A DNA stretch of 64,000 nt from Paraliobacillus quinghaiensis (GTDB lineage: Bacteria > Bacillota > Bacilli > Bacillales > Amphibacillaceae). Shown in pieces: positions 1 to 8,892 of this stretch; position 1 is the first letter of the stretch, and each line of letters opens with the position of its first letter. The stretch covers positions 62,001-126,000 of the forward strand of contig NZ_QJSH01000007.1 in assembly GCF_003426025.1 (NCBI RefSeq), in the 5' to 3' direction. The notes beneath the pieces were generated by a model. It had not been told where the DNA came from. It did no database searches and saw only the letters and a program-made list of their open reading frames with translations. The translations under genes and the position numbers were made by a program.

Positions 1-1192
1 TTTCATAATCCTCTTGCTTAGCATTTAAATGGAGTGTAATGCCTCCGTCTGGTTGAACACGGATAACAAGTAAGTTTGGATCAATTGTATTCCCTTTGCC
101 AGCATATAGATTAATTGGTAAATCTTTAAATTGAACGACAATTTCAGTTGCCTTCTTTGCCATACGTTTACCTGTACGAATATAAAAAGGAACCCCTGCC
201 CAACGGAAATTGTTAATCATGAATTTACCAGCAACGAATGTTTCGGTGTTAGAGTTTTCATCCACACCATTACTCTCTCTATAACCATCTTGTTCTTCTT
301 GGTTTATTTCACCTCGGTCGTATTGACCACGAACAAAATGTTCATCTACTATATCTTCAGAGATAGGTTTTAAACTGCGTAATACTTTTACTTTTTCATA
401 CCTGATATCATCGGGAGTTAACTTTGCAGGTGGCTCCATTGCTAATAAGGAAACCATTTGTAGCATGTGGTTTTGTACCATATCTCTCAGTGCACCTGAT
501 CCATCATAATAACGCCCACGTTCTTCTACACCAAGTATCTCACTCGATGTTACCTGGATATTTGCTATATATTGATTGTTCCACAAAGGTTCAAATAAAG
601 AGTTTGCAAAACGAACAATTTCAATATTCTGAATCATTTGTTTACCAAGGTAATGATCTATACGATATATCTGATCTTCAGTAAATGCTTTTCTAATATC
701 ATTATTTAATTTTTGAGCGGTTTCATAATTATGTCCAAATGGTTTTTCGATTATAAGTTTGGTCCATCCAGTTGGTTCTGTTAACCCTTCAGATTTTAAG
801 TTTTCAGCAATTAAACCAAAGAAATTAGGATCCATTGCTAAATAGAATAGGCGATTTCCGCCAGCTTGATGTTTTGCATCTAATTCATCAATAAATTTGT
901 CGAGTTTTTGGTAGTGTGTCAAATCCTGTACATCAAAAGGATTGTAATGAAAATGTGAAGCGAATTCATCAGCATCAATGTGTGTATCATTAAAATCTGC
1001 TATTGATTTTTTGATATTATCTCGAAGTTGTTCATTGGTTAATGGTCGACGGGCAACACCGATAACGGCGAAGTTATCAGATAATTTGCCATTGCGATAC
1101 AACCTGTACAATGAAGGATATAATTTTCTATTGGCTAAATCTCCTGTAGCTCCGAAAATAACAATTACTGCTTTAGGTGTTTTAAGTGTCAT
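1..1192 (-). CDS. zwf: Glucose-6-phosphate 1-dehydrogenase, 3' end outside window
   Basis: Oxidises glucose-6-phosphate to 6-phosphogluconolactone with NADP+, the first step of the oxidative pentose phosphate pathway in the cytosol. Reading leftward from ATG at 1192-1190, the protein opens with a nucleotide-binding loop (VIFGATGDLANRKL, about residues 11-24) and later has the substrate-binding signature RIDHYLGK followed by QMIQN. About 397 codons of a roughly 490-residue family are present; the rest lies left of position 1. An AGAGAGGT ribosome site precedes the ATG. The gene diverges from the NagD-like phosphatase at 1381. The frame is open to the window edge. Confidence 0.96.
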   Translation of the reverse strand, partial: MTLKTPKAVIVIFGATGDLANRKLYPSLYRLYRNGKLSDNFAVIGVARRPLTNEQLRDNIKKSIADFNDTHIDADEFASHFHYNPFDVQDLTHYQKLDKFIDELDAKHQAGGNRLFYLAMDPNFFGLIAENLKSEGLTEPTGWTKLIIEKPFGHNYETAQKLNNDIRKAFTEDQIYRIDHYLGKQMIQNIEIVRFANSLFEPLWNNQYIANIQVTSSEILGVEERGRYYDGSGALRDMVQNHMLQMVSLLAMEPPAKLTPDDIRYEKVKVLRSLKPISEDIVDEHFVRGQYDRGEINQEEQDGYRESNGVDENSNTETFVAGKFMINNFRWAGVPFYIRTGKRMAKKATEIVVQFKDLPINLYAGKGNTIDPNLLVIRVQPDGGITLHLNAKQEDYE

Positions 1193-1380
1193 TGACTTCA
1201 ATTACCTCTCTCTAATTTTTATTTTAAGTGCATGAACTTCTCATAACAATACCATGTTAGTAGGTATCGATAAACTATTTTACTTTTTATAATAAAAAAG
1301 TTTATAATTTTCTTAAGTTTTATTTATTGTACTATAGTATCATGAATTCTGAAAATAACAAATTATTAGCGGAGGTACCT

Positions 1381-2148
1381 ATGAAAAGTTATCAAGGTTT
1401 TTTGATTGATTTAGATGGGACTGTATATAAAGGCACGGAAAAAATTGATGAGGCGATTACATTTGTAAAAGAGTTAGAGAAACGCAAATTACCCTATTTA
1501 TTTCTAACGAATAATTCAACGAAACACCCAAGAGATGTTGCAGAAAAACTAAAAGAGATGGATGTTCCTGCGACAACAGAACAGGTCTTTACAACAAGCA
1601 TGGCTACAGCTACATATATTTCGGAGTTAAAACCAGGGGCGCGTGTTTATGCGATAGGAGAAGAAGGGTTACATTTTGCGTTAGAAGAGCAAGGGCTAGA
1701 GATTGTTACTGAAGATGTTGATTTTGTGGTAATGGGGTTAGATCGCGACATAACTTATGAGAAATTAGCCATTGGTGCACTAGAGATTCGAAAAGGAGCT
1801 ACATTTGTGGCGACAAATGGTGATGTTGCCTTGCCATCTGAGCGTGGTTTTTTACCTGGGGCTGGCTCGTTAATATCTGTATTGTCTGTGACGACAGGTG
1901 TAGAACCAAAATTTATTGGTAAGCCAGAAGCGATTATTGTTGAACAAGCGTTAGAGGTATTGGGGACATCAAAAGATGAAACGGTAATGATTGGTGATAA
2001 TTATGATACAGATATTTTAGCCGGAATTAATGCAGGGATTGATTCTTTGCTTGTACACTCTGGTGTGACGAAAAAAGAAGACCTTGCTAAAATTGAAATA
2101 CAGCCAACACATACAATGGAAAGTCTAGCGGAGTGGACGCTAGAATAA
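1381..2148 (+). CDS. yutF: HAD-superfamily phosphatase, NagD/YutF type (TIGR01457-like)
   Basis: A cytosolic HAD hydrolase of subclass IIA, 255 residues, the size of B. subtilis YutF. Visible motifs are the nucleophile loop DLDGTVYKG near the N terminus, FLTNNS (motif II), GKPEAI (motif III region) and MIGDNYDTDILAG (motif IV, acidic metal ligands). The natural substrate is not established; relatives dephosphorylate nucleotides and sugar phosphates. The frame opens upstream at 1327, but the ATG at 1381 is preferred because GGAGGT sits at 1371-1376 and the HAD domain begins immediately after it. It is followed 42 bp later by the PC4-like gene. Confidence 0.9.
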   Translation: MKSYQGFLIDLDGTVYKGTEKIDEAITFVKELEKRKLPYLFLTNNSTKHPRDVAEKLKEMDVPATTEQVFTTSMATATYISELKPGARVYAIGEEGLHFALEEQGLEIVTEDVDFVVMGLDRDITYEKLAIGALEIRKGATFVATNGDVALPSERGFLPGAGSLISVLSVTTGVEPKFIGKPEAIIVEQALEVLGTSKDETVMIGDNYDTDILAGINAGIDSLLVHSGVTKKEDLAKIEIQPTHTMESLAEWTLE

Positions 2149-2190
2149 CTTGAATTATCCATATATTGGTTAGTTAAGGAGGATGTTTAA

Positions 2191-2406
2191 ATGGCAAGTT
2201 TAAATTATGAGATTGTAGAAACGATTGGGGTTATTTCAGAGTCTTCAAAAGGATGGAAAAAAGAATTAAATCTTGTTTCATGGAATAATCGAGAACCGAA
2301 ATATGATTTGCGGGACTGGGCTCCAGATCACGAAAAAATGGGAAAAGGAATTACGTTATCTAAAGAAGAAGTGGAGAATTTGCGAGATTTGTTAAATAAA
2401 AAGTAA
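2191..2406 (+). CDS. YdbC-like PC4-fold single-stranded nucleic-acid-binding protein
   Basis: A 71-residue protein that matches, by eye, the PC4/YdbC family: a beta-rich start (YEIVETIGVISES), the basic stretch KGWKKELNLVSWN, the conserved RDWAPDHEKMGKGITL segment and a C-terminal helix. Characterised relatives (human PC4, Lactococcus YdbC) bind single-stranded DNA as dimers; a role in transcription or repair here is inference. An AAGGAGG site precedes the ATG. It lies between the YutF-like phosphatase and the PTS IIA gene, all on one strand, so co-transcription is possible. Confidence 0.8.
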   Translation: MASLNYEIVETIGVISESSKGWKKELNLVSWNNREPKYDLRDWAPDHEKMGKGITLSKEEVENLRDLLNKK

Positions 2407-2497
2407 TTTATTTTTTGACACGGTGAATGATTTATCTTTAAAAGGGGTATATGTTTATAGGGTGTATAATCGAGTATTTTTGAAAGGAGTAATTCGT

Positions 2498-2998
2498 TTG
2501 TTCAAAAAATTATTTGGTAAAAAAGAAGAGCACACAAAAATAGAGCAAGAAAAGGTACTTGCTCCAGTTACAGGAGAATTAGTTGAACTTAGTGAAGTGC
2601 CAGATCCCACTTTCTCAGAAAAGATGATGGGTGACGGGGTGGCGATTAAACCGACAAATGGAGCGTTTGTTGCCCCTGTTACTGGTGAAGTTGTTAATTT
2701 GTTTCCAACAAAACATGCAATTGGTATTAAATCAGAAGCGGGCGTTGAATATTTGATTCATATTGGATTGGAGACAGTGGCTTTAGATGGCGAAGGATTT
2801 GAAGCGCATGTAAAACAAGGTGACAAAGTTTCTGCTGGTGATCTATTGGTTACCGTTGATTTGGAAACTGTAGGAGCAAAGGCTAATCTAATTTCACCTG
2901 TAGTGATTACAAATGAAGTAGCTTCTGTTCAAAAAGAGGCTTCGGCACAAAGTGTTGTTAAAGGTGAAACGGTAATAATGACGATCGATATGAAATAG
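2498..2998 (+). CDS. PTS glucose-type EIIA domain protein (YpqE-like)
   Basis: A free-standing EIIA(Glc) domain of the phosphotransferase system that passes phosphate from HPr to a sugar EIIBC. The two active-site histidines are visible in HAIGIKS and in LIHIGLETV. The domain is flanked by APVTGE repeats typical of the fold. Length is 166 residues from a TTG at 2498, chosen over an ATG at 2423 because AAAGGAG lies at 2483-2489 with 8-nt spacing and the family starts with a short basic FKKLFGKK leader. No cognate EIIBC is in the window, so the sugar is unknown. Confidence 0.92.
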   Translation: MFKKLFGKKEEHTKIEQEKVLAPVTGELVELSEVPDPTFSEKMMGDGVAIKPTNGAFVAPVTGEVVNLFPTKHAIGIKSEAGVEYLIHIGLETVALDGEGFEAHVKQGDKVSAGDLLVTVDLETVGAKANLISPVVITNEVASVQKEASAQSVVKGETVIMTIDMK

Positions 2999-3001
2999 GA
3001 A

Positions 3002-3036
3002 AAAGCTTGGGCCATACTTATGAGCCCAAGCTTTTC
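3002..3036. terminator. Bidirectional Rho-independent terminator
   Basis: Perfect 12-bp stem (3002-3013 with 3025-3036) with an A-run on the left arm and T-run on the right. It separates the converging EIIA and mreBH genes, so it can serve both strands. Confidence 0.9.
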
Positions 3037-3045
3037 AAATAGTGG

Positions 3046-4053
3046 CTATTTCGCAGCTTTTTGTAATTTGTGAATCATTTTTAAGGAACGACCTGTTCCA
3101 ATTGCTACTGATTCCAATGGATTTGGTGCAAGGTGTACTGGCACGTTAATTTCACTAGCTAGCCACTCTTGCATCCCTTTTAACAAAGAACCCCCACCTG
3201 TAATTGTCACACCATGATCAACAATGTCACCACTTAGTTCAGGGGGACAGCTTTCTAATGTAGCGTGTACTGTTTCTAAAATTGATTCTAAAGATTCACG
3301 AAGTGCTTCTTGTACTTGTGTAGACGTTACAGTTATTACACGTGGTAACCCTGCTACAAGGTCACGTCCTCTCACTTCCATTGATTCTTCTTCATGATCA
3401 ATTAAAGCATAGCCGATTTCCATTTTAATTGCTTCTGCTGTGCGCACTCCGATTAAGATATTAAATTTGCGGCGAATAAATTGAATAATTTCTTCATCCA
3501 TTCGATCACCACCAGTACGAACAGATTTGCAAGTGACAACACCGCCGAATGAAATGATGGCCACTTCACTTGTGCCACCGCCAATATCGACGATAACATT
3601 AGCAACTGGTTCTTCTACTGGTAAGTCAGCTCCAATTGCAGCTGCTATTGGTTCCTCAATAATATGAACTTCTTTTGCACCGTAACTTTTGACTGCGTTA
3701 TGGATGGCGCGACGTTCAACCGATGTACTTCCCGAAGGTGTACACACTACGACAGTCGGTTTTCGCATCGAGACCCCCACTTTTTTGCTAACTTTCTTTA
3801 AAACTTCTTTTAGCATTTGTGCGGTGATATCATAATCGGCAATAACTCCATCTTTTAAGGGGCGAATAGGTACAATGTTGCGTGGTGTTTTTCCGATCAT
3901 TTCTTTTGCTTCTTTACCCACAGCGACAACGTTGTTGTTAGTTGTATCGATAGCTACTACAGAGGGTTCATTAAAAATAATGCCTTTTGATTTTGTATAA
4001 ACTAGTATATTTGCTGTTCCAAGATCTATTCCAATTTCTGCGTTTGAAAACAT
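3046..4053 (-). CDS. mreBH: Rod-shape actin homologue MreBH
   Basis: A membrane-associated actin-like ATPase that guides lateral cell-wall synthesis; in B. subtilis MreBH also directs the hydrolase LytE. The 335 residues start [24 protein letters not shown] and carry the actin-family phosphate loops ([22 protein letters not shown]), the [15 protein letters not shown] segment and ITGGGSLL adenosine motif. Overall wording is closer to MreBH than to MreB or Mbl as I recall them, including the long match [23 protein letters not shown] ribosome site precedes the ATG. It is monocistronic, away from the mreBCD cluster, as expected for mreBH. Confidence 0.9.
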   Translation of the reverse strand: MFSNAEIGIDLGTANILVYTKSKGIIFNEPSVVAIDTTNNNVVAVGKEAKEMIGKTPRNIVPIRPLKDGVIADYDITAQMLKEVLKKVSKKVGVSMRKPTVVVCTPSGSTSVERRAIHNAVKSYGAKEVHIIEEPIAAAIGADLPVEEPVANVIVDIGGGTSEVAIISFGGVVTCKSVRTGGDRMDEEIIQFIRRKFNILIGVRTAEAIKMEIGYALIDHEEESMEVRGRDLVAGLPRVITVTSTQVQEALRESLESILETVHATLESCPPELSGDIVDHGVTITGGGSLLKGMQEWLASEINVPVHLAPNPLESVAIGTGRSLKMIHKLQKAAK

Positions 4054-4375
4054 GATGTTTCCTCCAATGATGTTTATTTCTACTTATAATTATTCTATAC
4101 AATATTTAATTTTATGGGGGCTAATTCACATGTTATTATATGGAATTTCTCGAATTTTAACACAAATAATAGACAGAAACCCATAAAGTATAACAAAAAT
4201 CCCCCAAAAAATTGATTTTAGTCTGCAGTAAAAGATGAAAAATCTGCTTAAAGCCCTTTTCATCTATCTGAAATTGTATATAATGATTAAAAGGCATAAA
4301 TAATGTTGAAGGCTTACTATTGTTTTAATATACTTGAGAAGTAGAAACACATAAATTGAGGTTAAAGGTGAAAAT
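4054..4375. other. Intergenic region between mreBH and the c-di-GMP enzyme
   Basis: About 320 bp without a gene. It holds the mreBH leader on the left, a 9-bp perfect inverted repeat (4233-4241 with 4257-4265), and a consensus TATAAT at 4279-4284 that is a plausible -10 for the GGDEF-EAL gene, although no convincing -35 is seen at the right distance. Confidence 0.4.
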
Positions 4376-6559
4376 ATGACAATAAACCCTGTAGACAATT
4401 TGGTAGACTATCAAGAAATTGAACAGATAATAAACCGGTTTCACACCTTATCTACTAAGGATGAAATGCAGAAAATTACGAATGAACTATATCATTATTT
4501 TAAAAAGAAAATGCATAGTAATCGAGGATTAAATGAAGCGATTAGTAAAGCGTTTCGGTTAATGATGATTGACCATGCAGGTTATATTATCTATATTGAT
4601 GAGCAATTTTGTAAACAACTTGGTTACATGAAAGAAGAATTATTGTTTCACCATTATCGTACACTTCATGCAGGTGTGCATGACGGACAATTCTATGAAG
4701 ATATGTGGTCTACTGTTCAAAAAGGGAACATTTGGGAAGGCGATATTTGCACAGAAACCAAAATGAATGCAATAATTTGGTATAGAACCAAACTAATACC
4801 AATTGTTGATGTTGAAGATAGGATTGTAGCATTTGCTGCATTTCGCACAGATATTAATGATGTAAAAGATGAAGACACGCAATTGGTTGAAGCTCTGAAT
4901 GATGATTATCGAAAAGTTTTTCAACAATTAATGAATTTGATCTTTCGTGTTCGAAAAAATAAAGAAACTGGTGAGTACCGTTTTTCGTTAATTGAAGGTA
5001 AATTAACAAAAAAATTAGATATACATACAGAAAATACATATGATCAACCGTTAGATATTGTATTTAAAAATACTGATAACTTACATGTTATTGAAAAATT
5101 TGATCGGGTTTTTGCTGGAGAAGAAAAGGAGACTACATTTAAACATCAACATGGCTCATTTTTTCTTTATTCTTTGCTTACGCCAATTATGGAGAATGAT
5201 GAGGTCATTGAAGTTGTCGGTTCTTCCATTGACATTACGTCACTTGAAAATGCAGAAAAAAGAATCCGTTATCTAGCTTTCCATGACCAGTTAACGGATT
5301 TACCTAATCGTAGTAAATTAAGGGACGATATGAAAGAGCTGGTTGATCAAGCTGATCAGTTTAGCTCATTTGCAGTGTTGTATTGTGATATTGATCGTTT
5401 GAAACATATTAATGATACACTTGGTGATTTTCTAGGAGATCAAGTTATTCAGATGATTGCCAAACGTTTAAATAATGCTATTAAAGATAATGGCTCGTTA
5501 TATCGATTTGGTGGAGATGAGTTTGTTGCAATTATAGAAGGTACCAAAGAAGAAATTGATAGGCTAAGTGAGAAGATGTTGTGTGAAATTAAACAACCAA
5601 TCTCATTACAAGGGCATGAGTTTTTTGTGACGTCTTCGATCGGAATTAGCCTTTTTGGGGTAGATAGCTTTAATGCTGAAGCATTGATGAATCATGCGAG
5701 TATTGCTGTACATTATTGTAAAGTGAATGGGCGAAACAGTCGTTTATTCTACACTCCAAAAATGAATAAAATGTACAATGATATTTTGTTGATGGAGGGA
5801 GAAATTCGTAAAGCGCTCTACCATAATGATTTTGAATTGTATTATCAACCACAAATTAATGTTCATACAGGAGAAGTAATAGGTTTAGAAGCACTTATTC
5901 GTTGGTATCATAAAGAAAAAGGATATATTCCACCAAGCGAATTTATCCCATTAGCAGAAGAATGTGGGTTGATTACGCAAATAGGGGAATGGGTAATTCG
6001 GAAAGCTTGTAATCAACACGTTATTTGGATTGAAAAGGGGTTTAAGCCAATTAGAATTGCTGTCAATGTATCAGCGATTGAACTACAGCGCTTTGATTTT
6101 GCTAATAAAGTAGCTGTAATAATGGAAGAAACGAATATGGATCCTGCTTATCTGGAATTAGAGATAACTGAGAATAGTGTAATGCGAAATACAGAAGATT
6201 GTATTAAAACAATGAATGCGCTTCGGGACATGGGAGTGTCTTTATCAATTGATGATTTTGGTACAGGTTATTCGTCGTTTGGTTATTTAAGAAAGTTCCC
6301 AATTAACTTTCTAAAAATAGATCAATCTTTTGTAAAAAATGTGTTAGCTGAATCAAGCAATGCGGAAATTATTAAAGCGATGATTCAGCTTGCACATACA
6401 TTCGGTTTGAAAGTTGTTGCAGAAGGGGTAGAAGAGCAAGAAGTATTAGACTTATTGCAAAAGCAGCAGTGTGATTATTATCAAGGCTATTTCTTCAGTA
6501 AACCGATTCCGCCTGATAAACTTGAACAATTGCTATTTGGATCTCAACCAGTAATATAA
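4376..6559 (+). CDS. PAS-GGDEF-EAL bifunctional c-di-GMP enzyme
   Basis: A 727-residue soluble protein with no membrane segment. Order: N-terminal helical part, a PAS domain (about 60-160) and a second sensory-like region to about 290, GGDEF cyclase domain (about 295-450) and EAL phosphodiesterase domain (about 465-720). The cyclase signature is intact (RFGGDEF, G379 onward), but the RxxD inhibitory site is absent (KDNG in its place). All usual EAL catalytic motifs are seen: EALIRW, ELEITEN, DDFGTGYSS, LKIDQSF, VAEGVEE and QGYFFSKP. It could therefore make and degrade c-di-GMP. Two c-di-GMP riboswitches and a PilZ gene further right in the window are likely downstream readers. Single-gene unit ended by a terminator. 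Confidence 0.93.
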   Translation: MTINPVDNLVDYQEIEQIINRFHTLSTKDEMQKITNELYHYFKKKMHSNRGLNEAISKAFRLMMIDHAGYIIYIDEQFCKQLGYMKEELLFHHYRTLHAGVHDGQFYEDMWSTVQKGNIWEGDICTETKMNAIIWYRTKLIPIVDVEDRIVAFAAFRTDINDVKDEDTQLVEALNDDYRKVFQQLMNLIFRVRKNKETGEYRFSLIEGKLTKKLDIHTENTYDQPLDIVFKNTDNLHVIEKFDRVFAGEEKETTFKHQHGSFFLYSLLTPIMENDEVIEVVGSSIDITSLENAEKRIRYLAFHDQLTDLPNRSKLRDDMKELVDQADQFSSFAVLYCDIDRLKHINDTLGDFLGDQVIQMIAKRLNNAIKDNGSLYRFGGDEFVAIIEGTKEEIDRLSEKMLCEIKQPISLQGHEFFVTSSIGISLFGVDSFNAEALMNHASIAVHYCKVNGRNSRLFYTPKMNKMYNDILLMEGEIRKALYHNDFELYYQPQINVHTGEVIGLEALIRWYHKEKGYIPPSEFIPLAEECGLITQIGEWVIRKACNQHVIWIEKGFKPIRIAVNVSAIELQRFDFANKVAVIMEETNMDPAYLELEITENSVMRNTEDCIKTMNALRDMGVSLSIDDFGTGYSSFGYLRKFPINFLKIDQSFVKNVLAESSNAEIIKAMIQLAHTFGLKVVAEGVEEQEVLDLLQKQQCDYYQGYFFSKPIPPDKLEQLLFGSQPVI

Positions 6560-6577
6560 AGCTAAGAGGTTATATTG

Positions 6578-6612
6578 AAAGTCTTTCTACTTAATATAGT
6601 AGAGAGGCTTTT
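6578..6612 (+). terminator. Rho-independent terminator after the GGDEF-EAL gene
   Basis: Stem 6578-6590 with 6599-6611 (13 bp with G-U pairs) followed by a T-rich tail. Confidence 0.75.
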
Positions 6613-6690
6613 ATTTATGTTTAAAATTTTAAAAAATCATCATATTTAAGTATAATGGGAGTAATTCTAAGTGATAGGTGGTATATAGAT

Positions 6691-7164
6691 ATGATAAGGG
6701 TATTATTTGTTTGTTTGGGAAATATATGTAGGTCTCCGATGGCTGAAGCGATTTTTCGAGATTTAGTTAAAAAAGAAGGGATAAGTGATCAATTTAAAAT
6801 TGATTCTGCAGGTATTGGTGCATGGCATGTAGATTTACCGCCACATGAAGGGACAAGAAAAATGCTTGATGAAAAGCGAATTTCTTATCAAGGAATGAAA
6901 GCGAGACAGGTTACACCAGAAGATTTCCATACATTTGATTATATAATTGCGATGGATGAGCAAAATATACGTGACTTGAATGAGGTGCAGACATTAGCTG
7001 GTGATGCTAAGGTCTCAAAATTAATGGATTTTGTACCAAGTCCCAGAGAGCAAAATGTGCCAGATCCTTATTTTACTAAGAGATTTGATTATACATATCA
7101 ATTAGTAGAGCGAGGATGTGAAGCCTTATTGGAAACAATTAAGAACGAGCAAAAAGGAGTGTAA
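6691..7164 (+). CDS. yfkJ: Low-molecular-weight protein-tyrosine phosphatase
   Basis: Removes phosphate from phosphotyrosine or phosphoarginine-type residues in cytosolic proteins. The catalytic P-loop CLGNICRSP stands near the N terminus and the general-acid Asp is in VPDPYF near the C terminus. Length is 157 residues, normal for the family. The frame opens at 6655, but ATG 6691 is preferred because the fold begins with IRVLFVCLGN and a GGTGG site lies about 10 nt before it. It starts a three-gene operon with the YtxH-like and YihY genes, the same order as B. subtilis yfkJ-yfkI-yfkH. Confidence 0.93.
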   Translation: MIRVLFVCLGNICRSPMAEAIFRDLVKKEGISDQFKIDSAGIGAWHVDLPPHEGTRKMLDEKRISYQGMKARQVTPEDFHTFDYIIAMDEQNIRDLNEVQTLAGDAKVSKLMDFVPSPREQNVPDPYFTKRFDYTYQLVERGCEALLETIKNEQKGV

Positions 7165-7167
7165 TGT

Positions 7168-7455
7168 ATGGGAAAAGGGTTAATGTATAAAGGTATATTT
7201 TTAGGAGCGGTTATTGGTGGCGCTTTAACATTGTTAGATCACGATACTAGAAGAGGTGCTAAGCTTTTAGTAAACAAAACAAAAGTAAAAGCAAACTTTT
7301 ATAAAAATCATCCTGCTATTTTCGCTGCCGATTTACGTAATCAATATGAGCATCTTTCTGCTTCTCTTTTAAGTGGGATGAATTCTACAATTCAAATGCT
7401 TGCGAGTATAGAAGGGTTAATAGAACAGGTTGAGGACAAAAGGCGAATCGAATAA
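7168..7455 (+). CDS. Small YtxH-like membrane-anchored protein (YfkI position)
   Basis: A 95-residue protein with one hydrophobic glycine-rich segment near the N terminus (YKGIFLGAVIGGALTLLD) followed by a helical, charged tail; this resembles YtxH-type proteins. Function is unknown. It starts 3 bp after the phosphatase stop with GGAGTG as ribosome site overlapping the end of that gene, so translation is probably coupled. The position matches YfkI in the yfkJ-I-H operon of B. subtilis. Confidence 0.7.
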   Translation: MGKGLMYKGIFLGAVIGGALTLLDHDTRRGAKLLVNKTKVKANFYKNHPAIFAADLRNQYEHLSASLLSGMNSTIQMLASIEGLIEQVEDKRRIE

Positions 7456-7475
7456 ACGGAAGTGGAGGGGGAAAA

Positions 7476-8300
7476 ATGCAACATGTGATTCCATTTGGTA
7501 AGCAGTTATTTCAACGGATAATGAAGGACGATGTAATAGGTCTTTCTGCGCAATTAGCATATTTCTTTTTGTTGTCACTATTTCCATTTTTAATTTTCTT
7601 AGTAACATTAGTCGGCTATTTACCAATTGACAATGTTAATGTGATGAATTTTATGTCTGATTACATACCTGCTGACTCTTTTGCGCTTATTGAGCGTAAT
7701 ATTGAGCAGATTGTGAATGATCGTAATGGTGGGTTATTATCTGTCGGGATTATTGGTACTTTGTGGTCAGCATCAAATGGAACAAATGCAATTATGCGAG
7801 CATTTAACAAAGCATATGATGTAGATGAGGATCGCTCATTTATCGTTTCGCGCTTAATTGCTGTTGTATTATTAATCGCAATGCTTGTTGTTATTATTGT
7901 TGCATTCTTGTTACCGATATTCGGAAGAATAATTGGAGTCTATATTTTTTCTTTCTTTGGTGTATCAGAGGGATTTTTGCAAGTTTGGAATATGTTGAGA
8001 TGGGTTATATCATCAACTGTATTTTTAATTGTATTTTTAGCACTATACATGTTAGCACCTAATAAACGGGTGCACATAAAAGACGCTATATTTGGTGCAT
8101 TATTTGCAACAATTGGTTGGCAACTAGTCTCATTGGCTTTTTCTTATTATGTAAGTACAATAGGTAATTATTCCGCCGCGTATGGTAGCCTTGGTGGTGT
8201 AATTGTTCTAATGATTTGGTTTTTCATTTCTGGAAGTATCATTATTACAGGTGGAGAAATTAATGCACTAGTAAAACAGTGGAAATTAAAAAAGAGCTGA
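7476..8300 (+). CDS. yfkH: YihY/BrkB family inner-membrane protein
   Basis: A 274-residue polytopic membrane protein, about six hydrophobic segments, with the family's LSAQLAYFFLLSLFPFLIFL start, the GGLLSVGIIGTLWSASNG motif and the C-terminal YGSLGGVIVLMIWF. It was once annotated as ribonuclease BN, which is not supported; its role is unknown. Ribosome site GGAGGGGG precedes ATG 7476. It is the last gene of the yfkJ-I-H operon, and its stop codon lies inside the left arm of the terminator. Confidence 0.92.
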   Translation: MQHVIPFGKQLFQRIMKDDVIGLSAQLAYFFLLSLFPFLIFLVTLVGYLPIDNVNVMNFMSDYIPADSFALIERNIEQIVNDRNGGLLSVGIIGTLWSASNGTNAIMRAFNKAYDVDEDRSFIVSRLIAVVLLIAMLVVIIVAFLLPIFGRIIGVYIFSFFGVSEGFLQVWNMLRWVISSTVFLIVFLALYMLAPNKRVHIKDAIFGALFATIGWQLVSLAFSYYVSTIGNYSAAYGSLGGVIVLMIWFFISGSIIITGGEINALVKQWKLKKS

Positions 8301-8316
8301 TAAACAGCTCTTTTTT
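8288..8316 (+). terminator. Terminator of the yfkJ-I-H operon
   Basis: Perfect 12-bp stem (8288-8299 with 8305-8316), 5-nt loop, T-run. The yfkH stop codon (8298-8300) is part of it. Confidence 0.93.
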
Positions 8317-8350
8317 GTTTAGCATAATGCCCTTTTCGAAAGCATTATTA

Positions 8351-8836
8351 CTTATTCGGATTCGATATAAAATGCGCAATAACTTTATTAGTAATTTAAT
8401 TATTCCTCTATAAAATAAGTGATATAGCACGTTTCCGAAAAACACTCGCTTTCCGTGGGGAACGCTTCAGCCTCCTCGCGAGCAAAAAGCGCTCACTGTG
8501 GGGTCTTCAGACTGTTCCTTTCCCACAGGAGTCTCGCATTTTTTTGCAACTTAGTATAGTTTTCTGTCCAGATAGAGAAACGCAACACCATCTTGATTGG
8601 TTATGTGCAAAGATAAGACTCACATACTAGCGTATCAAATGAAATTGGCGACACTCCTCGGAAATATAGTTCAATTTCCTTCGTGCGATGTGAGTTCATA
8701 GAAGCATTCCTTGTCCTGTGGGAACAGCGCGAGCTGAAGATCCACTCGGAGGCGTTTTTTGCCTCCGAGTTAGCTGAAGCCGTGCCCACGGAAAGGGAGT
8801 CAATTTCATTTGAGGAGCGGGACAAAGGAACAAAGA
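8351..8836. repeat. Large palindromic intergenic repeat, copy R1
   Basis: A gene-free stretch that is clearly related to 61131-61594 and to a collapsed remnant at 25262-25350. It starts with a GATATAAAATGCGCA-type head and ends with CAATTTCATTTGAGGAG. Two hairpin modules can be seen: one around 8435-8540 (CTCGCTTTCCGTGGG with CCCACAGGAGTCTCG) and one from about 8627 to 8820, whose ends CAAATGAAATT and AATTTCATTTG are inverted copies. GC content is well above the flanks. No open frame is conserved between copies, so the short frames here are not called genes. Confidence 0.8.
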
Positions 8837-8892
8837 TTTAATAAGCAGTCTATGTTAATCACGTCATAAAAAACAATCTTTTGGAAAATAGT

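Noticed and set aside
4100-4215. SigI promoter for mreBH (CCCCC-type -35)
   Set aside because: AGCCCCC is present on the minus strand upstream of mreBH, but no CGAA -10 is seen at the right distance, so it is not called.
8601-8825. 74-codon leftward frame within the large repeat R1
   Set aside because: Lies in a palindromic repeat and is not kept in copy R2.
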